Shown in pieces: positions 22,201-37,403 of a DNA stretch of 64,000 nucleotides (the first letter of the stretch is position 1; the number at the start of each line of letters is the position of its first letter). The position numbers and the translations under genes are program-made. The notes under the pieces are model-generated. The model worked only from the letters and a program-made list of their open reading frames with translations, made no database searches and was not told the origin of the DNA. This DNA comes from Xylocopa sonorina (taxonomy: Eukaryota > Arthropoda > Insecta > Hymenoptera > Apidae), in the NCBI RefSeq assembly GCF_050948175.1, contig NW_027490135.1, forward strand, positions 992,001 to 1,056,000, written 5' to 3'.

Positions 22201-25200
22201 CAGATGTCTACGTATCGTAGCAATAGAGTTCATATGATTCTTAAAACGCGATATCGCATCTCATTTCTATGTTTCATGGTAAGATATAACATGATTTGCG
22301 AAGTGTTAATTATTCCTCATCTACACTTCAAATGAATGTGAATGCGATTCTTCCTCGCTAGGAAATAGCGTTTGCAGATGTCTACGTATCGTAGCAATAG
22401 CTTTCTAATGCTTCTTAAAACGCGATATCGCATCTCATTTCTATGTTTCACGGTAAGATATAATATGATTTGCGAAGTGTCATGTATTCCTCGTCTACGA
22501 TTCAAATGAATGTAAATGCGACACTTCCTTGCAAGGAAATAGCGTTTGCAGATGTCTACGTATCGTAGCAATAGAGTTCTTATGATTCTTAAAACGCGAT
22601 ATCGTATCTCATTTCTACGTTTCATGGTAAGTTATAATATGATCTGCGAAGTGTCATGTATTCCTCGTCTACACTTCAAATGAATTTAAATGCGACACTT
22701 CCTTGCCAGGAAATAGCGTTTGCAAATGTCTACCTATCGTAGCCATAGTGTTCTAATGCTTCTTAAAACGCGATATCGCATCTCATTTCTAGGTTTCATG
22801 GTAACATATAATATGATTTGCGAAGAGTCATGTATTCCTCCTCTACACTTCAAATGAATGTAAATGCGACACTTCCTTGCTAGGAAATAGCGTCTGCAGA
22901 TATCTAGGTATCGTAGCAATAGAGTTCTAATGCTTCTTAAACCGCGATATCGCATCTCACTACTATGCTTCATGGTAAGATGTAATATGATTTGCGAAGT
23001 GTTATGTATTCCTCCTCTACACTTCAAATTTATGTAAATGCGATACCTCCTCGCTAGGAAATAGCGTTTGCAGATGTCTACGTATCGTAGCAATAGCTTT
23101 CTAATGCTTCTTAAAACGCGATATTGCATCTCATTTCTATGTTTCATGGTAAGATATAATATGATTTGCGAAGTGTTATGTATTCCTCGTCTGCACTTCA
23201 AATGAATGTAAATGCGACACTTCCTTGCAAGGAAATAGCGTTTGCAGATATCTACGTATCATAGCAATAGAGTTCTAATGCTTCTTAAAACGCGATATCG
23301 CATCTCATTTCTATGTTTCATGGTAAGATACAACATGATCTGCGAAGTGTCATGTATTCCTCGTCTACACTTCAAATGAATTTAAATGCGACACTTCCTT
23401 GCCAGGAAATAGCGTTTGCAAATGTCTACCTATCGTAGCCATAGTGTTCTAATGCTTCTTAAAACGCGATATCGCATCTCATTTCTAGGTTTCATGGTAA
23501 CATATAATATGATTTGCGAAGAGTCATGTATTCCTCCTCTGCACTTCAAATGAATGTGAATGCGACACTTCCTCGCTAGGAAATAGCGTTTGCAGATGTC
23601 TACGTATCGTAGCAATAGAGTTCATATGATTCTTAAAACGCGATATCGCATCTCATTTCTATGTTTCATGGTAAGATATAACATGATTTGCGAAGTGTTA
23701 TGTATTCCTCGTCTACACTTCAAATGAATGTGAATGCGATACTTCCTCGCTAGGAAATAGCGTTTGTAGATGTCTACGTATCGTAGCAATAGCTCTCTAA
23801 TGCTTTTAAAAACGCGATATCGCATCTCATTTCTATGTTTCATGGTATGATATAATATGATTTGCGAAGTGTTATGTATTCCTCGTCTACACTTCAAATG
23901 AATGTAAATGCGACACTTCCTTGCAAGGAAATAGCGTTTGCAGATGTCTACGTATCGGAGCAATAGAGTTCAAATGCTTCCTAAAACGAGATATAGCATT
24001 TCATATCTATGTTTCATGATAAGATATAATATTCATTGCGAAGTGTTATGCATTCCTCGTCTACGATTCAAATGAAAGTAAATGCGACACTTCCTTGCAA
24101 GGAAATAACGATTGCAGATGTCAACGTATCGTAGCAATAGAGTTCATATGATTCTTAAAGCGCGATATCGCATCTCATTTCTATGTTTCATGGTAAGATA
24201 TAACATGATTTGCGAAGTGTTATGTATTCCTCGTCTACACTTCAAATGAATGTGAATGCGATTCTTCCTCGCTAGGAAATAGCGTTTGCAGATGTCTACG
24301 TATCGTAGCAATAGCTTTTTAGTGCTTCTTAAAACGCGATATCGCATCTCATTTCTATGTTTCATGGTAAGATATAATATGATTTGCCAAGTGTCATGTA
24401 TTCCTCGTCTACACTTCAAATGAATGTAAATGCGACACTTCCTTGCTAGGAAATAGCGTCTGCAGATATCTAGGTATCGTAGCAATAGAGTTCTAATGCT
24501 TCTTAAAACGCGATATCGCATCTCATTTCAATGTTTCATGGTAAGATGTAATATGATTTGCGAAGTGTTATGTATTCCTCCACTACACTTCAAATGAATG
24601 TAAATGCGACACTTCCTTGTCAGGAAATAGCGTTTGCAAATGTCTACCTATCGTGGTAATAATGTTCTAATGCTTCTTAAAACGCGATATCGCATCTGAT
24701 TTCTATGTTTCATGGTAAGATATAATATGATTTGCGAAGTGTTATGTATTCCTCGTCTACACTTCAAATTAATGTAAATGCGACACTTCCTTGCTAGGAA
24801 ATTGCGTCTGCAGATATCCAGGTATCGTAGCAATAGAGTTCTAATGCTTCTTAAAACGAGATATTGCATCTCATATCTATGTTTCATGATAAGATATAAT
24901 ATTCATTGCGAAGTATTATGCATTCCTCGTCTACGATTCAAATGAAAGTAAATGCGACACTTCCTTGCAAGGAAATAACGATTGCAGATGTCTACGTATC
25001 GTAGCAATAGAGTTCATATGATTCTTAAAACGCGATATCGCATCTCATTTCTATGTTTCATGGTAAGATATAACATGATTTGCGAAGTGTTAATTATTCC
25101 TCATCTACACTTCAAATGAATGTGAATGCGATTCTTCCTCGCTAGGAAATAGCGTTTGCAGATGTCTACGTATCGTAGCAATAGCTTTCTAATGCTTCTT

Positions 25201-25518
25201 AAAACGCGATATCGCATCTCATTTCTATGTTTCACGGTAAGATATAATATGATTTGCGAAGTGTCATGTATTCCTCGTCTACGATTCAAATGAATGTAAA
25301 TGCGACACTTCCTTGCAAGGAAATAGCGTTTGCAGATGTCTACGTATCGTAGCAATAGAGTTCTTATGATTCTTAAAACGCGATATCGTATCTCATTTCT
25401 ACGTTTCATGGTAAGTTATAATATGATCTGCGAAGTGTCATGTATTCCTCGTCTACACTTCAAATGAATTTAAATGCGACACTTCCTTGCCAGGAAATAG
25501 CGTTTGCAAATGTCTACC
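16299..25518. repeat. 53-monomer higher-order unit, 9,220 bp, copy 1
   Basis: This unit repeats immediately downstream at an exact offset of 9,220 bp, which is 52 units of 174 plus one of 172. Homology starts at or just before 16,299 (TATCGTAGCAATAGTGTTAA); upstream of it the two places differ. The unit contains the short 172-bp monomer at 16,874 and many private markers such as AATTATTCCTC, CTTAATTCGCG and TCCACTACAC. An internal 16-unit relation (offset 2,784 bp) links about 21,860-22,730 with about 24,650-25,515. Confidence 0.93.
16874..17045. repeat. Short monomer, 172 bp, in 53-mer copy 1
   Basis: Two bases are missing at about 16,912 (GCGAAGTTATG for GCGAAGTGTTATG). It gives the 53-mer its 9,220-bp length and breaks the minus-strand frame. 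Confidence 0.92.
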
Positions 25519-28500
25519 TATCGTAGCAATAGTGTTAATATGATTCTTAAAACGCGATATCGCATCTCATTTCTACGTTTCATGGTAAGATATAACATGA
25601 TTTGCGAAGTGTTATGTATTCCTCGTCTACACATCAAATGAATGTAAAGGTGACACTTCCTTGCTAAGAAATAGCGTTTGCAGATGTCTACCTATCGTAG
25701 CAATAGAGTTCTGATGCTTTTTAAAACTCGATATCGCAACTCATTTCTATGTATCATGGTAAGATATAATATGATTGGCGAAGTTTTATGTATTCCTCGT
25801 CTACACTTCAAATGAATGTAAATGCGACACTTCCTTGCAAGGAAATAGCCTTTGCAGATGCCTACTTATCGTAGGGATGGAGTTCTAATGCTTCCTAAAA
25901 CGTGATATCGCATCTCATATCTATGTTTCAAGATAAGATACAATATTCATTGCGAAGTGTTATGCATTCCTCGTCTACGATTCAAATGGATGTAAATGCG
26001 ACACTTCTTTGCTAGGACATAGCGTTTGCAGATGTCTACGTATCGAAGCAATAGAGTTCAAATGCTTCTTAAAAAGAGATATCGCATCTAATTTCCATGT
26101 TTCATGATAAGATGTAATATTTATTGCGAAGTTATGTATTCCTCGCCTACACTTCAAATGATTGTAAATGCGACACTTCCTCGCTAGGAAATGGCGTTTG
26201 CAGATGTCTACGTATCGAAGCAATAGAGTTCAAATGCTTCTTAAAACGAGATATTGCATCTCATTTCCATGTTTCATGATAAGATGTAATATTCATTGCG
26301 AAGTGTTATGTATTCCTCGCCTACACTTCAAATGAATACAAATGCGACACTTCCTTGCTAGGAAATAGCGTTTGCAGATGTCTAGGTACCGTAGCAATAG
26401 AGTTCTAATGCTTGCTACAACGCGATATCGCATCCCATTTCTATGTTTCATGGTAAGATATAATATGATTTGCGAAGTGTCATGTATTCCTCGTCTACAC
26501 TTCAAATGAATGTGAATGTGACACCTCCTTGCTAGGAAATAGCGTCTGCAGATGTCTAGGTATCGTAGCAATAGAGTTCAAATGCTTCTTAAAACGAGAT
26601 ATCGCATCTCATATCTATGTTTCAAGATAAGATATAATATTCATTGCGAAGTGTTATGCATTCCTCGTCTACGATTCAAATGGATGTAAATGCGACACTT
26701 CCTTGCTAGGAAATAGCGTTTGCAGATGTCTACGTATCGTAGCAATAGAGTTCTAATGCTTCTTAATACGCGATATCGCATCTCATTTCTGTGTTTCATG
26801 GTAAGATATAATATGATTTGCGAAGTGTCATGTATTCCTCGTCTACACTTCAAATGAATGTAAATGCGACACTTCCTTGCTAGGAAATAGCTTCTGCAGA
26901 TGTCTAGGTATCGTAGCAATGGAGTTCTAATGCTTCTTACAACGCGATATCGCATCTCATATCTATGTTTCAAGATAAGATATAATATGATTTGCGAAGT
27001 GTCATGTATTCCTCGTCTACGATTCAAATGGATGTAAATGCGACATTTCCTTGCTAGGAAATAGCTTTTGCAGATGTCTACGTATCGTAGCAATAGAGTT
27101 CTAATGCTCCTTAATACGAGATATCGCATCTCATTTCTATGTTTCATGGTAAGATGTAATATGATTTGCGAAGTGTTATGTATTCCTCGCCTACACTTCA
27201 AATGAATACAAATGCGACACTTCCTTGCTAGGAAATAGCGTTTGCAGATGTCTACGTATCGTAGCAATAGAGTTCCAATGCTTCTTAAAACGCGATATTG
27301 CATCTCATTTCTATGTTTCATGGTAAGATATAATATGATTTGCGAAGTGTCATGTATTCCTCGTCTACACTTCAAATGAATGTAAATGCGACTCTTCTTA
27401 GCTAGGAAATAGCATCTGCAGATGTCTAGGTATGGTAGCAATGGAGATATAATGCTTCTTAAAACGCGATATCGCATCTCATTTCTATGTTTCATGGTAA
27501 GATGTAATATGTTTTGCGAAGTGTTATGTATTCCTCCTCTACACTTCAAATGAATGTAAATGCGACACTTCCTTGCCAGGAAATAGCGTTTGCAAATGTC
27601 TACCTATCGTAGCAATTGTGCTCTAATGCTTCTTAAAACGCGATATCGCATCTCATTTCTATGTTTCATGGTAAGATATAATATGATTTGCGAAGTGTCA
27701 TGTATTCCTCGTCTACGATTCAAATGGATGTAAATGCGACACTTCCTTGCTAGGACATAGCGTTTGCAGATGTCTACGTATCGAAGCAATAGTGTTCAAA
27801 TGCTTCTTAAAACGAGATATCGCATCTCATTTCCATGTTTCATGATAAGATGTAATATTCATTGCGAAGTGTTATGTATTCCTCGCCTACACTTCAAATG
27901 AATACAAATGCGACACTTCCTTGCTAGGATATAGCGTTTGCAGATGTCTACGTATCGTAGCAATAGAGTTCTAATGCTTCTTAAAACGCGATATTGCATC
28001 TCATTTCTATGTTTCATGGTAAAATATAATGTGATTTGCGAAGTGTCATGTATTCCTCGACTGCACTTCAAATGAATGTAAATGCGACACTTCCTTGCTA
28101 GGAAATAGCGTCTGCAGATGTCTAGGTACCGTAGCAATAGAGTTCTAATGCTTCTTGCAACGCGATATCGCATCCCATTTCTATGTTTCATGGTAAGATA
28201 TAATATGATTTGCGAAGTGTCATGTATTCCTCGTCTACACTTCAAATGAACGTAAATGCGACTCTTCTTTGTTAGGAAATAGCGTCTGCAGATGTCTAGG
28301 TATCGTAGCAATAGAGTTCTAATGCTTCTTAAAACGCGATATCGCATCTCATTTCTATGTTTCATGGTAAGATATAATATGATTTGCGAAGTGTTACGTA
28401 TTCCTCGTCTACACTTCAAATGAATGTGAATGCGACACTTCCTCTCTAGAAAATAGCGTTTGCAGATGTCTACGTATCGTAGCAATAGAGTTCTAATGCT

Positions 28501-31500
28501 TCTTAAAACGCGATATCGCATCTCATTTCTATGTTTCATGGTAAGATATAACATGATTTGCGATGTGTTATGTATTCCTCGTCTACAATTCAAATGAATG
28601 TGAATGCGATACTTCCTCGCTAGGAAATAGCGTTTGCAGATGTCTACGTATCGTAGCAATAGCTTTCTAATGCTTCTTAAAACGCGAAATCGCATCTCAT
28701 TTCTGTGTTTCATGGTAAGATATAATATGATTTGCGAAGTGTTATGTATTCCTCGTCTTCACTTCAAATGAATGTAAATGCGTCACTACCTTGCAAGGAA
28801 ATAGCGTTTGCAAATGTCTACCTATCGTAGCAATAGTGCTCTAAGGCTTCTTAAAACGCGATATCGCATCTCATTTCTATGTTTCATGGTAAGATATAAT
28901 ATGATTTGCGAAGTGTTATGTGTTCCTCGTCTACACTTCAGATGAATGTAAATGCGACACTTCCTTGCAAGGAAATAGCGTTTGCAGATGTCTACGTATC
29001 GTAGCAATAGAGTTCTAGTGCTTCTTAAAACGCGATATCGCATCTCATTTCTATGTTTCATGGTAAGATAAAATATGATTTGCGAAGTGTTATGTATTCC
29101 TCGTCTGCACTTCAAATGAATGTAAATGCGACACTTCCTTGCAAGGAAATAGTGTTTGCAGATGTCTACGTATCGTAGCAATAGAGTTCTTATGATTCTT
29201 CAAACGCGATATCGCATCTCATTTCTATATTTCATGGTAAGATATAATATGATTTGCGAAGTGTTATGTATTCCTCGTCTACACTTCAAATTAATGTAAA
29301 TGCGATACTTGCTTGCTAGGAAATAGCGTCTCCAGATGTCTAGGTATCGTAGCGATAGAGTTCTTATGATTCTTAAAACGCGATATCGCATCTCATTTCT
29401 ATGTTTCATGGTAAGATACAACATGATTTGCGAAGTGTTATGTATTCCTCGTCTACACTTCAAATGAATGTGAATGCGATACTTCCTCGCTAGGAAATAG
29501 CGTTTGCAGATGTCTACGTATCGTAGCAATAGCTTTCTAATGCTACTTAAAACGCGAAATCGCATCTCATTTCTATGTTTCATGGTAAGATATAATATGA
29601 TTTGCGAAGTGTTATGTATTCCTCGTCTACACTTCGAATGAATGTGAATGCGACACTTCCTCGCTAGGAAATAGCGTTTGCAGATGTCTACGTATCGTAG
29701 CAATAGATTTCTAATGCTTCTTAAAACGCGATATCGCATCCCATTTCTATGTTTCATGGTAAGATATAATATGATTTGCGAAGTGTCATGTATTCCTCGT
29801 CTACACTTCAAATGATTGTAAATGCGACACTTCCTTACAAGGAAATAGCGTTTGCAGATGTTTACCTATCGTAGCAATAGAGTTCTAATGCTTCTTAAAA
29901 CGAGATATTGCATCTCATATCTATGTTTCATGATAAGATATAATATTCATTGCGAAGTCTCTTGCATTTCTCGTCTACGATTCAAATGAAAGTAAATGCG
30001 ACACTTCCTTGCAAGGAAATAGCGTTTGCAGATGTCTACGTATAGTAGCAATAGAGTTGATATGATACTTAAAACGCGATATCGTATCTCATTTCTATGT
30101 TTCATGGTAAGATATAACATGATTTGCGAAGTGTTATGTATTTCTCGTCTACACTTCAAATGAATGTGAATGCGATACTGCCTCGCTAGGAAATAGCGTT
30201 TGCAGATATCGACGTATCGTAGCAATAGCTTTCTAATGCTTCTTAGAACGCGATATCGCATTTCATTTCTATGTTTCATGGTAAGATATAATATGATTTG
30301 CGAAGTGTCATCTATTCCTCGTCTACACTTCAAATGAATGTAAATGCGACACTTCCTTGCTAGGAAAACGCGTCTGCAGATATCTAGGTATCATAGCAAT
30401 AGAGTTCTAATGCTTTTTAAAACGAGATATTGCATCTCATATCTATGTTTCATGATAAGATATAATATTCATTGCGAAGTGTTATGCATTCCTCGTCTAC
30501 GATTCAAATGAAAGTAAATGCGACACTTCCTTGCAAGGAAATAACGATTGCAGATGTCAACGTATCGTAGCAATAGAGTTCATATGATTCTTAAAACGCG
30601 ATATCGCATCTCATTTCTATGTTTCATGGTATGATATAACATGATTTGCGAAGTGTTATGTATTCCACGTCTACACTTCAAATGAATGTGAATGCGATTC
30701 TTCCTCGCTAGGAAATAGCGTTTGCAGATGTCTACGTATCGTAGCAATAGCTTTCTAATGCTTCTTAAAACGCGATATCGCATCTCATTTCTATGTTTCA
30801 CGGTAAGATATAATATGATTTGCGAAGTGTCATGTATTCCTCGTCTACACTTCAAATGAATGTAAATGCGACACTTCCTTGCTAGGAAATAGCGTCTGCA
30901 GATATCTAGGTATCGTAGCAATAGAGTTCTAATGCTTCTTAATTCGCGATATCGCATCTCATTTCTATGTTTCATGGTAAGATGTAATATGATTTGCGAA
31001 GTGTTATGTATTCCTCCACTACACTTCAAATGAATGTAAATGCGACACTTCCTTGTCAGGAAATGGCGTTTGCAAATTTCTACCTATCGTGGTAATAATG
31101 TTCTAATGCTTCTTAAAACGCGATATCGCATCTGATTTCTATGTTTCATGGTAAGATATAATATGATTTGCGAAGTGTTATGTATTCCTCGTCTACACTT
31201 CAAATTAATGTAAATGCGACACTTCCTTGCTAGGAAATTGCGTCTGCAGATATCCAGGTATCGTAGCAATAGAGTTCTAATGCTTCTTAAAACGAGATAT
31301 TGCATCTCATATCTATGTTTCATGATAAGATATAATATTCATTGCGAAGTATTATGCATTCCTCGTCTACGATTCAAATGAAAGTAAATGCGACACTTCC
31401 TTGCAAGGAAATAACGATTGCAGATGTCTACGTATCGTAGCAATAGAGTTCATATGATTCTTAAAACGCGATATCGCATCTCATTTCTATGTTTCATGGT

Positions 31501-34443
31501 AAGATATAACATGATTTGCGAAGTGTTAATTATTCCTCATCTACACTTCAAATGAATGTGAATGCGATTCTTCCTCGCTAGGAAATAGCGTTTGCAGATG
31601 TCTACGTATCGTAGCAATAGCTTTCTAATGCTTCTTAAAACGCGATATCGCATCTCATTTCTATGTTTCACGGTAAGATATAATATGATTTGCGAAGTGT
31701 CATGTATTCCTCGTCTACGATTCAAATGAATGTAAATGCGACACTTCCTTGCAAGGAAATAGCGTTTGCAGATGTCTACGTATCGTAGCAATAGAGTTCT
31801 TATGATTCTTAAAACGCGATATCGTATCTCATTTCTACGTTTCATGGTAAGTTATAATATGATCTGCGAAGTGTCATGTATTCCTCGTCTACACTTCAAA
31901 TGAATTTAAATGCGACACTTCCTTGCCAGGAAATAGCGTTTGCAAATGTCTACCTATCGTAGCCATAGTGTTCTAATGCTTCTTAAAACGCGATATCGCA
32001 TCTCATTTCTAGGTTTCATGGTAACATATAATATGATTTGCGAAGAGTCATGTATTCCTCCTCTACACTTCAAATGAATGTAAATGCGACACTTCCTTGC
32101 TAGGAAATAGCGTCTGCAGATATCTAGGTATCGTAGCAATAGAGTTCTAATGCTTCTTAAACCGCGATATCGCATCTCACTACTATGCTTCATGGTAAGA
32201 TGTAATATGATTTGCGAAGTGTTATGTATTCCTCCTCTACACTTCAAATGAATGTAAATGCGATACCTCCTCGCTAGGAAATAGCGTTTGCAGATGTCTA
32301 CGTATCGTAGCAATAGCTTTCTAATGCTTCTTAAAACGCGATATTGCATCTCATTTCTATGTTTCATGGTAAGATATAATATGATTTGCGAAGTGTTATG
32401 TATTCCTCGTCTGCACTTCAAATGAATGTAAATGCGACACTTCCTTGCAAGGAAATAGCGTTTGCAGATATCTACGTATCATAGCAATAGAGTTCTAATG
32501 CTTCTTAAAACGCGATATCGCATCTCATTTCTATGTTTCATGGTAAGATACAATATGATCTGCGAAGTGTCATGTATTCCTCGTCTACACTTCAAATGAA
32601 TTTAAATGCGACACTTCCTTGCCAGGAAATAGCGTTTGCAAATGTCTACCTATCGTAGCCATAGTGTTCTAATGCTTCTTAAAACGCGATATCGCATCTC
32701 ATTTCTAGGTTTCATGGTAACATATAATATGATTTGCGAAGAGTCATGTATTCCTCCTCTGCACTTCAAATGAATGTGAATGCGACACTTCCTCGCTAGG
32801 AAATAGCGTTTGCAGATGTCTACGTATCGTAGCAATAGAGTTCATATGATTCTTAAAACGCGATATCGCATCTCATTTCTATGTTTCATGGTAAGATATA
32901 ACATGATTTGCGAAGTGTTATGTATTCCTCGTCTACACTTCAAATGAATGTGAATGCGATACTTCCTCGCTAGGAAATAGCGTTTGCAGATGTCTACGTA
33001 TCGTAGCAATAGCTCTCTAATGCTTTTAAAAACGCGATATCGCATCTCATTTCTATGTTTCATGGTATGATATAATATGATTTGCGAAGTGTTATGTATT
33101 CCTCGTCTACACTTCAAATGAATGTAAATGCGACACTTCCTTGCAAGGAAATAGCGTTTGCAGATGTCTACGTATCGGAGCAATAGAGTTCAAATGCTTC
33201 CTAAAACGAGATATAGCATCTCATATCTATGTTTCATGATAAGATATAATATTCATTGCGAAGTGTTATGCATTCCTCGTCTACGATTCAAATGAAAGTA
33301 AATGCGACACTTCCTTGCAAGGAAATAACGATTGCAGATGTCAACGTATCGTAGCAATAGAGTTCATATGATTCTTAAAACGCGATATCGCATCTCATTT
33401 CTATGTTTCATGGTAAGATATAACATGATTTGCGAAGTGTTATGTATTCCTCGTCTACACTTCAAATGAATGTGAATGCGATTCTTCCTCGCTAGGAAAT
33501 AGCGTTTGCAGATGTCTACGTATCGTAGCAATAGCTTTTTAGTGCTTCTTAAAACGCGATATCGCATCTCATTTCTATGTTTCATGGTAAGATATAATAT
33601 GATTTGCGAAGTGTCATGTATTCCTCGTCTACACTTCAAATGAATGTAAATGCGACACTTCCTTGCTAGGAAATAGCGTCTGCAGATATCTAGGTATCGT
33701 AGCAATAGAGTTCTAATGCTTCTTAAAACGCGATATCGCATCTCATTTCAATGTTTCATGGTAAGATGTAATATGATTTGCGAAGTGTTATGTATTCCTC
33801 CACTACACTTCAAATGAATGTAAATGCGACACTTCCTTGTCAGGAAATAGCGTTTGCAAATGTCTACCTATCGTGGTAATAATGTTCTAATGCTTCATAA
33901 AACGCGATATCGCATCTGATTTCTATGTTTCATGGTAAGATATAATATGATTTGCGAAGTGTTATGTATTCCTCGTCTACACTTCAAATGAATGTAAATG
34001 CTACACTTCCTTGCTAGGAAATTGCGTCTGCAGATATCCAGGTATCGTAGCAATAGAGTTCTAATGCTTCTTAAAACGAGATATTGCATCTCATATCTAT
34101 GTTTCATGATAAGATATAATATTCATTGCGAAGTATTATGCATTCCTCGTCTACGATTCAAATGAAAGTAAATGCGACACTTCCTTGCAAGGAAATAACG
34201 ATTGCAGATGTCTACGTATCGTAGCAATAGAGTTCATATGATTCTTAAAACGCGATATCGCATCTCATTTCTATGTTTCATGGTAAGATATAACATGATT
34301 TGCGAAGTGTTAATTATTCCTCATCTACACTTCAAATGAATGTGAATGCGATTCTTCCTCGCTAGGAAATAGCGTTTGCAGATGTCTACGTATCGTAGCA
34401 ATAGCTTTCTAATGCTTCTTAAAACGCGATATCGCATCTCATT
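25519..34443. repeat. 53-monomer higher-order unit, copy 2 (incomplete, 8,925 bp)
   Basis: It matches 16,299-25,223 at a constant offset of 9,220 bp with no indel difference. By eye I find about eighteen substitutions, for example 17,305/26,525 T to C, 18,214/27,434 C to G, 18,937/28,157 A to G, 24,388/33,608 C to G and 24,677/33,897 T to A. That is about 99.8% identity. Homology ends at 34,444, where CATTCCTATG replaces CATTTCTATG and later CATGCATTCC replaces CATGTATTCC. The duplicated short monomer lies at 26,094-26,265. Confidence 0.93.
26094..26265. repeat. Short monomer, 172 bp, in 53-mer copy 2
   Basis: Identical two-base deletion at about 26,132, exactly 9,220 bp from the first copy. 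Confidence 0.92.
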
Positions 34444-36177
34444 CCTATGTTTCATGGTAAGATATAATATGATTTGCGAAGTGTCATGCATTCCTCGTCT
34501 ACACTTCAAATGAATGTAAATGCGACACTTCCTTGCTAGGAAATAGCGTCTGCAGATATATAGGTATCGTAGCAATAGAGATCTAATGCTTCTTAAAACG
34601 CGATATCGCATCTCATTTCTATGTGTCATGGTAAGATGTAATATGATTTGCGAAGTGTTATGCATTCCTCGTCTACGATTCAAATGAATGTAAATGCGAC
34701 ACTTCCTTGCAAGGAAATAGCGTTTGCAGATGTCTACGTATCGTAGCAATAGAGTTCTTATGATTCTTAAAACGCGATATCGCATCTGATTTCTACGTTT
34801 AATGGTAAGTTATAATATGATCTGCGAAGTGTCACGTATTCCTCGTCTACACTTCAAATGAATTTACATGCGACACTTCCTTGCCAGGAAATAGCGTTTG
34901 CAAATGTCTACCTATCGTAGCCATAGTGTTCTAATGCTTCTTAAAACGCGATATCGCATCTCATTTCTATGTTTCATGGTAAGATACAATATGATTTGCG
35001 AAGTGTTATGTATTCCTCGTCTACACTTCAAATGAATGTAAATGCGACACTTCCTTGCAAGGAAATAGCGTTTGCAGATGTCTACGTATCGAAGCAATAG
35101 AGTTCAAATGCTTCTTAAAACGAGATATTGCATCTCATATTTATGTTTCATGATAATATATAATATTCATTGCGAAGTGTTATGCATTCCTCGTCTACGA
35201 TTCAAATGAATGTAAATGCGACACTTCCTTGCAAGGAAATAGCGTTTGCAGATGTCTACGTATCGTAGGAATAGAGTTCTTATGATTCTTAAAACGCGAT
35301 ATCGCGTCTCATTTCTATGTTTCATGGTAAGATACAATATGATTTGCGAAGTGTCATGTATTCCCCGTCTACACTTCAAATGAATGTAAATGCGACACTT
35401 CCTTGCTAGGAAATTGCGTCTGCATATGTCTAGGTATCGTAGCAATAGAGTTCTAATGCTTCTTAAAACGCGATATCGCATCTCATTTCTATGTTTCATG
35501 GTAAGATATAACATGATGTGCGAAGTGATATGTATACCTCGTCTACACTTCAAATGAATGTGAATGCGATACCTCCTCGCTAGGAAATAGCGTTTGCAGA
35601 TGTCTACGTATCGTAGCAATAGCTTTCTAATGCTTCTTAAAACGCGATATTGCATCTCATTTCTATGTTTCATGGTAAGATATAATATGATTTGCGAAGT
35701 GTTATGTATTCCTCGTCTGCACTTCAAATGAATGTAAATGCGACACTTCCTTGCAAGGAAATAGCGTTTGCAGATATCTACGTATCATAGCAATAGAGTT
35801 CTAATGCTTCTTAAAACGCGATATCGCATCTCATTTCTATGTTTCATGGTAAGAAACAATATGATCTGCGAAGTGTCATGTATTCCTCGTCTACACTTCA
35901 AATGAATTTAAATGCGACACTTCCTTGCCAGGAAATAGCGTTTGCAAATGTCTACCTATCGTAGCCATAGTGTTCTAATGCTTCTTAAAACGCGATATCG
36001 CATCTCATTTCTAGGTTTCATGGTAACATATAATATGATTTGCGAAGAGTCATGTATTCCTCCTCTACACTTCAAATGAATGTAAATGCGACACTTCCTT
36101 GCTAGGAAATAGCGTCTGCAGATATCTAGGTATCGTAGCAATAGAGTTCTAATGCTTCTTAAAACGCGATATCGCAT
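34444..36177. repeat. Ten-monomer block, first copy of the 17/18-mer repeat family
   Basis: This block matches about 37,404-39,135 at an offset of 2,958 bp (17 units) and again about 40,532-42,267 at an offset of 6,088 bp. Ordered markers: GTCATGCATTCC, ATATATAGGTATCG, TATGTGTCATGG, GAATTTACATGCG, CATGATAATATATAAT, GTATACCTCG with TGATGTGCG, and AAGAAACAATATG. Homology with the second copy ends at about 36,177, where GCATTTCATTTC replaces GCATCTCACTTC. Confidence 0.88.
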
Positions 36178-37403
36178 TTCATTTCTATGTTTCATGGTAA
36201 GACATAATATGATTTGCGAAGTGTTATGTATTCCTCGTCTACACTTCAAATTAATGTAAATGCGACACTTCCTTGCTAGGAAATTGCGTCTGCAGATATC
36301 CAGGTATCGTAGCAATAGAGTTCTAATGCTTCTTAAAACGAGATATTGCATCTCATATCTATGTTTCATGATAAGATATAATATTCATTGCGAAGTATTA
36401 TGCATTCCTCGTCTACGATTCAAATGAAAGTAAATGCGACACTTCCTTGCAAGGAAATAACGATTGCAGATGTCTACGTATCGTAGCAATAGAGTTCATA
36501 TGATTCTTAAAACGCGATATCGCATCTCATTTCTATGTTTCATGGTAAGATATAACATGATTTGCGAAGTGTTAATTATTCCTCATCTACACTTCAAATG
36601 AATGTGAATGCGATTCTTCCTCGCTAGGAAATAGCGTTTGCAGATGTCTACGTATCGTAGCAATAGCTTTCTAATGCTTCTTAAAACGCGATATCGCATC
36701 TCATTTCTATGTTTCACGGTAAGATATAATATGATTTGCGAAGTGTCATGTATTCCTCGTCTACGATTCAAATGAATGTAAATGCGACACTTCCTTGCAA
36801 GGAAATAGCGTTTGCAGATGTCTACGTATCGTAGCAATAGAGTTCTTATGATTCTTAAAACGCGATATCGTATCTCATTTCTACGTTTCATGGTAAGTTA
36901 TAATATGATCTGCGAAGTGTCATGTATTCCTCGTCTACACTTCAAATGAATTTAAATGCGACACTTCCTTGCCAGGAAATAGCGTTTGCAAATGTCTACC
37001 TATCGTAGCCATAGTGTTCTAATGCTTCTTAAAACGCGATATCGCATCTCATTTCTAGGTTTCATGGTAACATATAATATGATTTGCGAAGAGTCATGTA
37101 TTCCTCCTCTACACTTCAAATGAATGTAAATGCGACACTTCCTTGCTAGGAAATAGCGTCTGCAGATATCTAGGTATCGTAGCAATAGAGTTCTAATGCT
37201 TCTTAAACCGCGATATCGCATCTCACTACTATGCTTCATGGTAAGATGTAATATGATTTGCGAAGTGTTATGTATTCCTCCTCTACACTTCAAATGAATG
37301 TAAATGCGATACCTCCTCGCTAGGAAATAGCGTTTGCAGATGTCTACGTATCGTAGCAATAGCTTTCTAATGCTTCTTAAAACGCGATATTGCATCTCAT
37401 TTC
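36178..37403. repeat. Seven-monomer block matching the 53-mer unit
   Basis: This stretch matches about 31,132-32,357 at an offset of 5,046 bp (29 units) and the corresponding part of the first 53-mer copy. Shared markers are CAAATTAATGTAAATG, AAATTGCGTCTGC, ATATCCAGG, GTTAATTATTCC, AAGTTATAATATGATCTG, CTAGGTTTCATGG and TTAAACCGCG. It sits between two copies of the GTCATGCATTCC block, so the array order here arose by recombination between different registers and not by simple tandem copying. Confidence 0.82.
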
